DNA of 39,011 nucleotides, taken from a virus. Where the stretch lies: positions 1 through 39,011 of the IMG/VR virus record IMGVR_UViG_3300036852_000367, one strand, 5' to 3'. The translations under genes were made by a program, and so were the position numbers. Under the pieces are notes generated by a model that ran no database searches, was not told the origin of the DNA, and saw only the letters and a list, made by a program, of their open reading frames with translations. This document shows positions 1 through 10,100 of this stretch, piece by piece. How positions within the stretch are numbered: position 1 is the first letter of the stretch; each line of letters starts with the position of its first letter.

Positions 1-210
1 GCATGTTGTGCACCGCGCGGTCCCTGTCGAATAGAGCCTCGTTGCGGCGCATGAAGAGTCGGTAAACGGTCTGCGTTAGTGACACACCGCCCTCTCCGTC
101 CAGCTCGCGCTCGAACTCCCACGACCTGCCAGGAGGTCCCGGGTGCTCCCAGACGTTGTCCTCTAGGCATGTGCCGTCCTTCAGACAGAACAGTTCGCGC
201 CCGGTAGTAT
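1..210. repeat. Left copy of the 210-bp end repeat
   Basis: These bases recur at 38802-39011 in the same orientation with one difference (G at 128, A at 38929). The repeat lies inside the portal gene and joining the two copies keeps the portal frame open. It therefore looks like the overlap of a circular or circularly permuted genome rather than a separate element. The difference is silent: a glycine codon reads GGC in one copy and GGT in the other. Confidence 0.95.
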
Positions 211-1012
211 CCTCGTTGATCTGCGAGCGCCATCCCTGATGAACTCGCACGACGCGCCGCATGACCATCTTTGACTCGTTGCGAGCGCTCGGGGTAGGGC
301 TGTTGCGATTGTCGGCGTATCGAGTCTGCGATTGAACCGTTTCGACGGCTGCCAGAATCTCTGCCGACTGACCCGGGTATCGAGAGCACAGCCACTCGGG
401 GTCACGCCAGATGGTTCGGCAGAGAGTGAGTATCTGCCCGTAGCGCCCCGAGCGAACGATGCCGAGCGTCAGCCCATCATCGAGTTCAGCCTCGACCTTG
501 CCGTCTCCGGGGAAGGCGAATACCCAGTACTGACCGGTGGCACACGTGCTGATGGTTCCGCCGTGCCTGTGCAGTTCGTTGATGTTGCTGAACTGCCCAT
601 GCGGCAATTCAAACTCCGCCATCAGCGTTTCGTCGATGGCTTCCGCGGCAAGACGCTGTTCGAAGGTACCATCAGTGCTAACCATCTGCGGAGCTGGATT
701 GTCGTTGGCAAAACTCTTGCTGACGAACGTGTTGACCATGCGGCGCACGGTGTTGACGATGACCGGCACCTCGGCACCATCCCATACCTGGTCGTCGAAC
801 CCAGCAGTGCTCGCCATGTACTGGCTGGTCAGCGTCACGCCGTCGTAGGCGCAGCTGAACCGGTAGGCTTTGCTCGCCTTTGCCCAGTTGCCAGTCATGC
901 TCTCCTGACACCATGTCGCCAGAAGCTTGCACGCCTTATCAGTCGATTCCTGCCAGAAGCAGGACGCCGGTATTGCGGCGTTGGTTACGCGCTCTGTTCG
1001 TCGTTTACGCAC
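1..1012 (-). CDS. Portal protein, N-terminal part (split by the window ends)
   Basis: The minus frame is open from a stop at 1019-1021 down to base 1 and continues in frame at 38801. The whole gene (1012 to 1, then 38801 to 37819) is 1995 nt, about 664 aa, close to P22-class portals. The portal forms the dodecameric ring at the head vertex through which DNA enters and leaves. I chose GTG at 1012 because it overlaps the upstream stop by 8 nt, like its neighbours. ATG at 898, preceded by AGGAG at short spacing, is a real alternative and would give 626 aa. Recognisable stretches include SKAYRFSCAYDGV and HQGWRSQINEDTTG. The assignment rests on size, composition and position next to the scaffold and terminase genes; I see no single diagnostic motif. 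Confidence 0.75.
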   Translation of the reverse strand, partial: MRKRRTERVTNAAIPASCFWQESTDKACKLLATWCQESMTGNWAKASKAYRFSCAYDGVTLTSQYMASTAGFDDQVWDGAEVPVIVNTVRRMVNTFVSKSFANDNPAPQMVSTDGTFEQRLAAEAIDETLMAEFELPHGQFSNINELHRHGGTISTCATGQYWVFAFPGDGKVEAELDDGLTLGIVRSGRYGQILTLCRTIWRDPEWLCSRYPGQSAEILAAVETVQSQTRYADNRNSPTPSARNESKMVMRRVVRVHQGWRSQINEDTTGRELFCLKDGTCLEDNVWEHPGPPGRSWEFERELDGEGGVSLTQTVYRLFMRRNEALFDRDRAVHNM

Positions 1013-4000
1013 GGTTGGTCACGCCTTTGGCTATTGCTGATAGTCCCCTAGCCTCTGGCGCTTGTTCACTCGGAGGCTTCAAGTTGTCCATCTTCATCCC
1101 GGCTCCCGCCGGCCGCCGCTGCTCGTACTGCTGTATGAACTGCGCGGCTTTCCAGGACTGTCCCGGTCCTGCGATGCCGTCGCTCTGAAACAGTATGTCG
1201 AGCCATTGCTTGGTCTGCGCAGGCATCTGCGAGTAGTTGTTTGCCGCTTCCTCGGTGACAGCAGCGAGCAGACTCTGGTAGGCGCCCGGCTCTACCACGG
1301 CGAGCGCTTTGACCTGGGCAGGCGTTGCTGAGCCATTGCCTACGGCTTCTACCACGGTCTCAGGATTCATGGCCGAGTTCCACACCACGGCGAAGTCACG
1401 CAGCGCGCTCTGGCTCGGAGGGATGCCACGGGGATAGGCGATGCTCGTTTGGATGCCGGCGGGCAGGTTCGCTGTGACGTACGACGTGGCGCGCATGACG
1501 TGGGCGGCCATGTCCTGAAACAGCTTCGGGTTCTCGCGCGGCAGGTCGCCAAAGCTTTCGGCCATGGCGTTTGGCAGGATGGTAGGGTCCCGCTGTAGCT
1601 CGGCCAGCATATGGCTCCGTGCGGCGAAGGCCTCAGCAGGTCCAGGGAAACCCTCAGAGAACGTAGCGAGAGCACCAGGCGCTACCTTGCCCACCGCAGC
1701 CGATCCACGCTCTACAGCGCTCATGGCCCCGCGCGCCAGCTGCCGAGCGGAGGCCTTGATGGCTGCCTGACCGCTGGCGTCGAGGCTTCCCCACAGGAAC
1801 CTGGCTCCCTTCACGGCGAGGCCCATGCCCGGTATCGCGTGTCCGATAGCCCGCTCAGCAATCCACTCCACGGCTTCTTGACCGGCTTCTTTCAGAAACG
1901 ACTTCTTGGGCGACTCTGCCTTGGCGGACACCGGTGCGGGCGCAGGAGCGGGTGCGGCGCGGGAGGCAGCGCCAGCAACGTCGTCAGCTAGTCCCATACT
2001 GTCCCTGATGCGCTTGGCATCCCCAAGCATGCGCTCCGCCACCTTGTCCTTGCCGCCACCCAGATCCCACTTGGCGCGTGCCGCGGCGCGGTCCTCCAGC
2101 GCCTCTGCTAGGGCCGTCAGCTGCTCTCGGCTGGCCTGGCTAAGGTTGGCCGGGTCAAAGCCTTCCAGTGGCGCCTTGGGCATTCTGGCATGGGCGCCAT
2201 CGAAGTCCGCCATGGCCTCCGCAGCTCGTCCGAAAAGGGACTGGTCGGTGACCCCTTTCTGTAGCGCGTCGATGGCCGATTGAGGGGCTCCGGCGGCACG
2301 AAGTTCCCCGAGCGCCTGACTGGCACGCTGCATCGTGTCGAGCGCTCCCTTGGATTCGAGCAGGTCGTTTGCCGCCTTCCGGAGCAGGTCACCCGGGCCG
2401 CCTCCGACTGCTAGGGGAGACGAAGGAGGGGAAGGAGGGCCGACGCTTCCGGCCGCTTTGCCGCCCTTTCCTACTGGAATCATCCCCTCAAAGACTACCT
2501 GCTCCTTGCCGCCGTGCTTGATGACTACCCGTCCGTAGATGTCCTCTCGCCCCATCTCCCGGGCGGCAATCATGCGAGTTTTCCCGTTGTGGAGAGTGAT
2601 GGTGTTGTCGGGCTTAATCTCAAAGGTGGGCTCGTTCTTGGCATTAGCCAGCCGCCCCGTCTGTATGAAGTCCTGACCCTCTTTGATTTCGTCGACCAGC
2701 CCGCGCTGATACTTGCTGAGCCGGTCCGAGCCGCCGTAATGGGAACGAGTCACTACCCGCGACCTGCCCTTTTCGGGAACGAAGTCGTCCAGATTCCAGT
2801 CGCGAATATCGATGGGGGAACCGTCCTTTGGTTTCCAACCCTCTGGAAGCCCCTCGTGAATGCGAGCTCCGTTGCCGGCTCGCTTGGCCGTTGGCGCTAC
2901 GGGCTCGGTGTCGTTCGCCGCCTTCAGCGGGATGTCCCCCTCGAATATGACCTTACCAGTTTCACCGTCGACGTACCGGCCGTGGATGGTGTCGCGCCCA
3001 AGCTCCTGAGCGGCGGTGAGCCGGTGGCGTCCGTCGCGAAGCACGAGGTCCCCGCCGTCATTGACCAGTGTGATTCCGCCGGAAGCGTCGTTGGCTGGCA
3101 TCTTGCCGGTGGCCGCGAATTCGGGATGCTCTTTCAGCTTGGCAACCCGAGCCAGGTCGTCTGCACCTTCGATGGGCAGAGCCTTAAGATCCTCCAGCGA
3201 CTTGCCAGCCAGGCTCACCGGGGCGGTGGCAGCCGGAGCTGCTGCGACAGGAGCAGGTGCTACGGGCTCCAGTTTGCCAGCCATTACGCGCAGGTCCTCA
3301 GCCGTCTGGGTTGCCCATTGCGTCTGGTTGGGCGCATCCTTAGGCATCAGGCGCTTGAGCGTTGCATTGTCCAGGTCGCTCTTGACTAGCGACTCCGGCG
3401 CCCTGGTGGCCACGTCAGTTACTTCCTGCTGGACTCTCTCCAGATGCGCCGGTGCGTTATTGACCAACACGGCATCACGGGCCGGGCCTGGGGGTAGGCT
3501 GTCCACAGACTTCGTGGCGCGCGCTGCAGCCTTGGCTTCCAGCTGCACGCCGACATTCTCTCCGACCTCTCCAGCAGCCGCCGCCACGGCGCTGTCTGCA
3601 GTGGCCAGCGCTCGCGATCCACGGCGCAGTACAGCCGGTATTGCGGCAGAGAACAGCGCCCCGCCTATGCCGGCGATGGCCACATTGCTGGCGTTTAGCT
3701 CCCGGTTCTCCCATTGGGCCTGCGCGTTCTCCTCTGCTAGGCCTGCTCCCACTCCTTCAGCTGCGCCCACGACCGCAGCTCCTGCGCCAAGCGCGCCCGC
3801 TGCGCCACCCGTAATAGCCATCGGGATTGCGCTGCCAACAATGCGCGCTCCGAGCGCCACGCCAGGCGACGCCTGTTCGAGAGCCGCTCGCCGTTCTTCT
3901 GCTCCTTCACCAAAGTCCTCCTTGCCGATTGCGCCTGCCGTTGCCGTATTCAGACCAAGCTCAATGGCGCCACGTGTCTGCGCCTCAGTGGTGGAATTCT

Positions 4001-4205
4001 CCAGGAACTTGGCGCGCTTCTCGATATCCTCTGGAGTGGCAGGCTTCAGTCCGCGAGCGCTCAGCGCTTTCTGCTGCGCGTCGCCTAGCGCATCCTTGGC
4101 AAAGACCTCAATCTTGCCGTCCTGACCAACGAACGTGGCCGCGCTCTGGTCCGCGGCGCGAGCGCGCAGTTTCTCCCAAGGCTTTGGCTCTTGCTGCTCG
4201 GCCAT
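1005..4205 (-). CDS. Large internal virion (ejection-type) protein with duplicated ParB/Srx-like motifs
   Basis: This 1066-aa protein has the features of podoviral ejection proteins, which are packed in the head and pass into the host envelope during infection. Residues about 110-165 are glycine/alanine-rich and hydrophobic (IPMAITGGAAGALGAG), followed by a second hydrophobic stretch (VAIAGIGGALFSAAIPAV), which suits membrane insertion. Near residue 388 is DGRHRLTAAQELG and near 537 is NGKTRMIAAREMG. Both resemble the GxxR-containing core of ParB/sulfiredoxin-like domains, which is unusual in a virion protein. The rest is helical and alanine-rich, with proline/alanine linkers. ATG at 4205 overlaps the upstream stop (TGATG), and the stop overlaps the proposed portal start. 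Enzymatic activity of the ParB-like repeats is unproven. Confidence 0.7.
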   Translation of the reverse strand: MAEQQEPKPWEKLRARAADQSAATFVGQDGKIEVFAKDALGDAQQKALSARGLKPATPEDIEKRAKFLENSTTEAQTRGAIELGLNTATAGAIGKEDFGEGAEERRAALEQASPGVALGARIVGSAIPMAITGGAAGALGAGAAVVGAAEGVGAGLAEENAQAQWENRELNASNVAIAGIGGALFSAAIPAVLRRGSRALATADSAVAAAAGEVGENVGVQLEAKAAARATKSVDSLPPGPARDAVLVNNAPAHLERVQQEVTDVATRAPESLVKSDLDNATLKRLMPKDAPNQTQWATQTAEDLRVMAGKLEPVAPAPVAAAPAATAPVSLAGKSLEDLKALPIEGADDLARVAKLKEHPEFAATGKMPANDASGGITLVNDGGDLVLRDGRHRLTAAQELGRDTIHGRYVDGETGKVIFEGDIPLKAANDTEPVAPTAKRAGNGARIHEGLPEGWKPKDGSPIDIRDWNLDDFVPEKGRSRVVTRSHYGGSDRLSKYQRGLVDEIKEGQDFIQTGRLANAKNEPTFEIKPDNTITLHNGKTRMIAAREMGREDIYGRVVIKHGGKEQVVFEGMIPVGKGGKAAGSVGPPSPPSSPLAVGGGPGDLLRKAANDLLESKGALDTMQRASQALGELRAAGAPQSAIDALQKGVTDQSLFGRAAEAMADFDGAHARMPKAPLEGFDPANLSQASREQLTALAEALEDRAAARAKWDLGGGKDKVAERMLGDAKRIRDSMGLADDVAGAASRAAPAPAPAPVSAKAESPKKSFLKEAGQEAVEWIAERAIGHAIPGMGLAVKGARFLWGSLDASGQAAIKASARQLARGAMSAVERGSAAVGKVAPGALATFSEGFPGPAEAFAARSHMLAELQRDPTILPNAMAESFGDLPRENPKLFQDMAAHVMRATSYVTANLPAGIQTSIAYPRGIPPSQSALRDFAVVWNSAMNPETVVEAVGNGSATPAQVKALAVVEPGAYQSLLAAVTEEAANNYSQMPAQTKQWLDILFQSDGIAGPGQSWKAAQFIQQYEQRRPAGAGMKMDNLKPPSEQAPEARGLSAIAKGVTNRA

Positions 4206-5740
4206 CAGTATTGTTCTGCCTGTTCAGCAGGAGCCTCGGGCGCTGCATTCTTCACGGCGTCCTCCTGGTCTGCGATGAGCTGATCGAGACGCTGCAGGCT
4301 TCCAGGGATATCGCTGTCGTTCTTGGGCATACCGAGCGACTGAACCATGTTCTGCGTGTTCTTGTTGTTTGGCTCTCTAACGAGCCGCATCAGGTTGCCG
4401 ATCTCCAGCTCTCCGAGAGCGGTAGCCGCTTCCTTCTGCTCGGGCGGAAGCCCGCCAAAGAACTCCTGAACGCTGTTGGCGCCGAGCTTGTCCTGCCAAC
4501 CAACGACGCCCTGCAGAGCGCCGCTCTTGCTTGCGCGCTGCAGCGTGTCGCGCAAACGGTATAGCTGCCGCAGATTGGCTTGGTCATCGTGCTGAGCCTT
4601 GGTCGGCTTCGCGCCAGCGGCAGGCCCGGTCTGTGTGGAATTGACCGTGTTGCGCGCGTCCGTCTTGGTAACTGTCGTCGCAAGCATCTTGGCCCGGTCC
4701 TCATCGCGCAGGTCTGCTTGCAGCCGCTGTTTGGCCGCCGCAGAGTCGAGGAACGTAGCTTCCTCTGCAGAGCTAGCCAGAAGCTTGCGAGCCTCCAGCA
4801 CTTGCGCAGCAGCCTCGTGCGCATCGCTCGCCGCGCTCAGCATTCCTGCCTGCGCAGCTTCCGCGCTCTCACCTGCGGACTCGATGCGCTGCTTGCGCTG
4901 GTCTTCCTGCTGCTTGATTGATGCCTGCACCATCTTGTCAATCATGTCGTACGGCTCGACAGCGTAGCCACGCCCACGGGCAGCGTTGAGACGAGCGACA
5001 CCAGAATCGAGTGCAGCGAGTGCACCTCCTAGACCTGCGATGAAAGCCCACTCCTGCTTCTCTCCGCCCCATGCTTGGGATGGGTCAATTTTCTGCGCGC
5101 GAGCCGCCTTGCGCTCTTCAAGCGCCGATGAGTAGGCCTGCTTGTACTGCTGTTCGGCATCAAGTGCTCCGACCTGGCGCTGAAAGCCAGACTGATAGTC
5201 CTGCTTGGCGCGAGCCTGGCGCTGCTCGGAGACCTGCTGCCCAGCCTGCCGCTCTGCATTGATGGCGGCGTTGGTATCGGCAGTAGTCTTTGCGCCTGCA
5301 GATTCCAGCTTTGCTTTGCTGGCTTGATCCATTCCAGAGGTGGATGTGGAATGTTGGTTAGTGGTCTGCGTTTCGCTTTTCGTGGCCATTGCCGGGCCGC
5401 CCCCGGGCTGGTCGATGAGCGTGGCGCGCGGCTGCCCAGCGGGGGCGATAGGCGGAACCGTTACGGGCGCCTTTGGCTGATCCGGTAGCACCGTCGGGTT
5501 GTTCATCGGCCCGACCGTGCTCGGCTGCGCCAATGCCGCTGCGTCGTCCGTGCTCACTCCAGCGAGCGAGTTCTGAACAGGAGCCGGAGACTGTGGCGGG
5601 GCAACGGCCGCGTAAGCCTCCGGAGACGGCGGCTGCATCTCGCGTTCGAACGATCCATCAGGGTCGATGAGGTGAACCGTCGGCCCACCCTCGTGCTCGA
5701 TGGTCGAGTAGCCGTCAGCGTGGCGCGTATACTTTGGCAT
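4205..5740 (-). CDS. Probable ejection/internal virion protein, coiled-coil rich
   Basis: This predicted 511-aa protein starts at ATG 5740 (MPKYTRHADG), which overlaps the upstream TAA by one base; the frame is open further upstream but enters the preceding gene. Residues 1-130 are proline-rich and probably disordered. Residues about 150-400 are Ala/Gln/Glu/Arg-rich and should form long helices or coiled coils, and a short hydrophobic patch (FIAGLGGALAAL) lies near residue 230. No enzymatic motif is visible. Its place between two other long alanine-rich proteins, just upstream of portal in transcription order, matches the ejection-protein cluster of podoviruses. The precise role is inferred from position and composition only. 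Confidence 0.65.
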   Translation of the reverse strand: MPKYTRHADGYSTIEHEGGPTVHLIDPDGSFEREMQPPSPEAYAAVAPPQSPAPVQNSLAGVSTDDAAALAQPSTVGPMNNPTVLPDQPKAPVTVPPIAPAGQPRATLIDQPGGGPAMATKSETQTTNQHSTSTSGMDQASKAKLESAGAKTTADTNAAINAERQAGQQVSEQRQARAKQDYQSGFQRQVGALDAEQQYKQAYSSALEERKAARAQKIDPSQAWGGEKQEWAFIAGLGGALAALDSGVARLNAARGRGYAVEPYDMIDKMVQASIKQQEDQRKQRIESAGESAEAAQAGMLSAASDAHEAAAQVLEARKLLASSAEEATFLDSAAAKQRLQADLRDEDRAKMLATTVTKTDARNTVNSTQTGPAAGAKPTKAQHDDQANLRQLYRLRDTLQRASKSGALQGVVGWQDKLGANSVQEFFGGLPPEQKEAATALGELEIGNLMRLVREPNNKNTQNMVQSLGMPKNDSDIPGSLQRLDQLIADQEDAVKNAAPEAPAEQAEQY

Positions 5741-6801
5741 TACCAGAGACCACTTTGCTTGCCGGCAGCATATGTACCAACAGCCGACTTTGCAGTGCCA
5801 GTTAGCGCACCTACGACATCGAGGAAGCCGACTTCCTGGCTTTGCTTGAACTGTTTCCACTGCTGCTCAAGGCCGGCCTTCCGCAGAGCCTCCTGAGCTC
5901 GCGCGGCCCGTTCCTGCTCGGAAAACTGAGACCAATCGAGCTTGAGGTTCTCCAGCGCAAGCTTGGCCTGCGAGAGGAACTTAGCCTCGTCGCTAGTCAG
6001 CGTCATGTCCCTGCCAAGCGCCTGAGAGATTCCCTGCGCCACTTCCAGACCGGTGTTCGTTTCAGCCTGCGCCTGCTGCAAATCCTGAGCTCGCGTCCCG
6101 CCGGCAACGTCAGCGAATTGCCCGGCGGTCTGCGCCATGAGCTGAGTGTTCTGCCGCTGCTGATTGACGGCGTCGTTGGCAGCCGCGCTCTGAATGGCAG
6201 GAGCTTGCTGGATAGCCTGGAACATGGCCGCTTGCCGGGCTCCTGCGCCACCAGGAGCGCTACGAGCTACGGCTAGCGTCTGGCTCGTGGCGCGCTTGGC
6301 ATTCGCGTCAGCAGCCGCGTTGGGGTCGTATGCTGCCAGCTTGTTATATATGTCACGCTGCATACCTAGCGCTTCGTTCTGCGTTGCGCGTGCCTGGTCA
6401 GCCTCCGTCGTGTCGAGCTTGACGTTGCCGTATCGGTCTACGATGTCATTGGTCTGACCGGTGCGCGTCTGCGCTGCGCCCTGTACGGGGGCGCCGATGT
6501 CTTCTATAGTTGGGATTGAATTCATCCCGGCATCGCCTAGTGGCGATTGACTACCCTGATCGGCATCTGGAGCAGTCGCGTAGGTGTCGGTTGGTTCAGC
6601 AGGAGGTGGGGTAACGTATCCACCAGATTCGGCATCATACTTTTGCCCGTTCGGGATGGTCATTCCCGAGGCGTTATCCATGTAGTAGCCCGGCGGGACC
6701 CATTGCTTGAACTGCTTGTTCCAGACGTAGCCAGGGCCTGGCGCAGTCCCGCCCTCTTGATTGGCGATGTGCTGCTGAGCGTTCTGTGAGTAGTCGGCCA
6801 T
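5740..6801 (-). CDS. Probable ejection/internal virion protein
   Basis: This 353-aa protein starts at ATG 6801, which overlaps the previous TAA (TAATG) and has GGAGTGG upstream. The first 130 residues are Gly/Pro/Tyr-rich with repeated aromatic patches such as PGYVWNKQFKQWVPPGYY. Residues about 130-310 are Ala/Gln/Arg-rich helices. The C-terminus (FLDVVGALTGTAKSAVGTYAAG) is weakly hydrophobic and glycine-containing. It forms a coupled run with the 511-aa and 1066-aa proteins, as expected for the three-member ejection set of P22- and T7-like phages. No sequence motif ties it to one named ejection protein. Confidence 0.6.
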   Translation of the reverse strand: MADYSQNAQQHIANQEGGTAPGPGYVWNKQFKQWVPPGYYMDNASGMTIPNGQKYDAESGGYVTPPPAEPTDTYATAPDADQGSQSPLGDAGMNSIPTIEDIGAPVQGAAQTRTGQTNDIVDRYGNVKLDTTEADQARATQNEALGMQRDIYNKLAAYDPNAAADANAKRATSQTLAVARSAPGGAGARQAAMFQAIQQAPAIQSAAANDAVNQQRQNTQLMAQTAGQFADVAGGTRAQDLQQAQAETNTGLEVAQGISQALGRDMTLTSDEAKFLSQAKLALENLKLDWSQFSEQERAARAQEALRKAGLEQQWKQFKQSQEVGFLDVVGALTGTAKSAVGTYAAGKQSGLW

Positions 6802-7151
6802 TACGGGTTCCACTCCGCCGAGTCACCCACCCACCACTCACACAGAATCTGCACCGCGCCGCTGCCGGACTTGACGATGGTCTTGATGGGTCGAGTTAGC
6901 ACGATCACGGCGTTTGCAGGGACGCTCACCGTCTTGCTGATGTCCGTGCCCTTCTGCAGGTCCTCTTGCAGGAACACGATATCAGCTGCAGCCGTGGTGC
7001 CGATGAACGTGACCGTCTGCGGCGCATGCTTGGGCATCTTGGTCACGGTCCTGAGGTCCGTGTCAGCCGCCATTCCGCTCGCGCTGGCGATGACGTGGAA
7101 AGCGTCGCTTGGGCGCGTAAGGTCAGGTTTGGGTGCGGGCTTGTTTGCCAT
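6801..7151 (-). CDS. Small beta-rich protein of the tail/ejection cluster, function unknown
   Basis: The gene encodes 116 aa. ATG 7151 is chosen over the TTG one codon upstream because AAGGAG lies about six bases before it. After a proline/lysine-rich start the protein is dominated by alternating hydrophobic residues (TVTFIGTTAAADIVFL, NAVIVLTRPIKTIVKSG), which suggests a compact beta-sandwich. It ends with an aromatic tail (CEWWVGDSAEW). It lies between the nozzle-like protein and the ejection genes and overlaps the stop codons on both sides, so a minor virion or assembly role is likely. I do not recognise the family. Confidence 0.6.
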   Translation of the reverse strand: MANKPAPKPDLTRPSDAFHVIASASGMAADTDLRTVTKMPKHAPQTVTFIGTTAAADIVFLQEDLQKGTDISKTVSVPANAVIVLTRPIKTIVKSGSGAVQILCEWWVGDSAEWNP

Positions 7152-10100
7152 CAACGTCTCCTTGCATCGCCCATTCTCTTGGGCCCGTCGTCTTCAGTGT
7201 AGTGCACCTCAATGGCGTTGCACCATGCCTGTTTGGTATTGGAAGCAGTCGATGTGATTGAAAGGCGCAGCTCGAATCGGCTGACGTCATCGCGGTTCGG
7301 GGCCCACTCCAGGTCGAAAGGGTCTCCAGCGGAGTATCCATCTGCGGCGAGCAGGTCCTGTGTCCCGAGCGACGTAAACGACTGGTCATCGGTATACTTG
7401 ATGAGAAGCTCAGCAGTGCAATCTCCCTGGTACACGCCAGTTGCCAGCATGCGCTCTACACCGCCAGCGCCAGCGCTCCCGGTGCGCGCCACATTGCCAG
7501 TGTCGACGGTCAGTGGCACCGCCGTTCCCGAGCCATAGTCAGAGTCCTCCAGATAGACAACGCCGCCCTGTAGGTAAGCCAAGCGACCGTCGTGCTCGGC
7601 CAGGGCATCGACCACGCCGACGTCGTCAATGAACCATTGGTCCGTGACCTGATCCCAAAGGGCAATCACGCCGTCATCGCCTGCATCGTTCTGCAGAGCC
7701 AGCGCCACGCATTGCTGGCCCTTCACATGGCACGCAGCCATGACGTTAGGGAACTCCAGCATCGTATCCTGAATCTCCAGTCCGACCGGCTTGGGCGCGC
7801 CTCCTGCCCACAGGTATAGTTGGTCGTCCTCCAGCTGGAACATGACGCCTTTGCCGAACTCGACCACAGACCGCCAGCCGTCAGCACGCATGCCGCCATC
7901 GCTCGGGATTCGGTACTGGCGCTGGAACTCGCCAATGCCGCGGATGTCAGGTCCCGAGCCATTGAGCAGCCATAGTTCACGTTGGGTGGCAAGAAGCCAG
8001 CTCTGAGCGAACCCCATTGCCTGCTCCAGCTCACCGCGCTGAACGCGCCCCTCGAATGCAAGGGTCCCGTTCTGCGCATAGGACACGGTCTCATCGGGCT
8101 GCAATGGCTTGCTGATGTTCCACTTGCTTGGAACGTGCAGGCCGCTGGACATGAGGCACTCGTTGCCGATGCTCAGATACTTGGCCGGCTGCGAGGCGTG
8201 GTTGTCCAGCGGTGATTGCACCTGCGTGTAAAGGACCTCCTGGTCCACCAGCGTAGAGTCCGGCATAGTGTCCACGAACGAGACCGTCTGACCCGCAAAG
8301 AACGACTGGTCTACGCTCATGGTCGACACGAGCTGCAGCAGCGAACTCGGAGTCTCGACAGTATCCACGACGTCAACCGTATTGCGCCACAGGCGGACCC
8401 TGATGCTGGAGCCGTCGTTGATTGTGCGAGCATTCAGGCGCATCGACAGGGGCACGCTGACGACGACTGTATTCGTATCCTCTGCGGCCCCCATCGTGAC
8501 CTCGAACGGAAACGACACAGGCCCTCGCGAGATGTCTCCGTTCGCATCGACGTAATCCCAAGTGGCCACGTACGTGTACGTGTGGCTATTGTCGAGCGTT
8601 CCTGTGGAGTTTGACGGCGTGATGCTCAGTATGCGCGGGCGCTCCAGCCACCCAGCCTCAGAGAGCGTCTTGCCGTCGTACTGCAGCACGATGCCGCCGC
8701 TGATGTAGAGGTTCCCGGCCATCTCTACCATCTGTCGGCGTGCCGTACTCCCGAGCTCAAACTCGGTCACATCGGGAACCTCGAAGCCGCTCGCGTCGAA
8801 CAGGCAACGGCACCAGTAGTACTTCCCGGTTGTGGCGTCCTGGGTCATGTCCGGCAGGAATTGGAAGAATCGCCCGGTCACTCCCAAGTCAGGAGCAGCC
8901 TGCGGGACCACGATATTGGAGAGCGTCGCGAAGTCTGTAGTGAGAACTGTTGAGATGACTACCACATCTCCGACCGTTCCCGAGAAGGCCACGTCTCCGA
9001 TGCGCTTGACGGCCAGCAGAGCCTCACCATCCTTTACGATGGGAGTGCTGGCTGGCAGCGAGTCACGGATAACGCACATGCGTCTCACGCTTTCGTCGTG
9101 ATCTGCAGGCCTATATGTGGCAAGAATCACAGCGTTGCTACTCGTGGGAACGCCGTTTCTGACAGCATGCATTGAGATAAGAATCTCGTCAGCGTCGTAT
9201 CTGCACACTCCCACTGAGAACGAAGTGGTCTGAATATCGTCTGTGGACTGAGTGGTTGCCCCGTACGGAGGTGCGCCGATGGTGGCTCCCGTGCTCAGAA
9301 CGTACGAGAATATTTTCAGGTCACCGCCGTGCGAGCAGACGACGGTTAGCGTGTCGCTCGTAACGTCCGCTTCGATGGCAATTGAGTCAGGGTCTGAACC
9401 AAGCGAGATGTTCGCGTACTGACCACCGCTCGGCGTAACTACCGCAAGCGAGCCATCGTACCTGCGAACCTGGATAACTCCTGTGCCTACGTCCTCTACC
9501 ACTGCTAGTGCGATGCCGTCTCCGCCCGTGACTGTGCACACGTTGAAGTAACCAAGCGTCTTGGCTGCGACAGTGATAAGCGCCGTGGCTACCTGGCTCA
9601 GCGTTGTGCTCGTTCCGGGAGTGTATGTATAGCCGAAGAGTTTCAGCCGGGTACCTCCGCCACCCGTCCCGAAGTCCGCCACAACCACCACCAACTTTGA
9701 TGCTGTGGTGGTGGCACGTCCTTTCTGAGGAATGTGGTTAGCAGTGCCGATGCTCAGCGACGAATGGGTCATCAGCTGGCCAGTCTCAGCGAGCACGATG
9801 CGAGCGTATTGCTGTCCCGTGATGCCGGACACGGTGTCACCGCGCGCTTCCCAAGTCATCAACACGTGGCCCCCAAGTGCTGAGCATGCCGCAGCGCGAG
9901 CCCCGCCAGTGGTATCGCCAAGAATGCCCAGGTCACGCAAGTCAGTGGCACTCGGCAGTCTGCGGGCGACGTTCGCCGTAGCGCGCTCAGTGCTGGCCCT
10001 CCAAGGCTGAGCGGTCAGACCCGTGTACTCGAACAGGTCGACGGCGTACCCGGGTCCTAGTTGTCCAGACCCTGGGCGCTCGTCAATGTCACCCAGAGCG

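Noticed and set aside
332-1051. Plus-strand ORF of 239 codons near the left end
   Set aside because: Antisense of the portal gene, whose frame remains open across the circular join with total length divisible by three.
3016-4125. Long plus-strand ORF (369 codons) opposite the ejection protein
   Set aside because: Ser/Ala/Pro/Arg-rich shadow of the alanine-rich minus-strand gene; no ribosome site or coupling with a neighbour.
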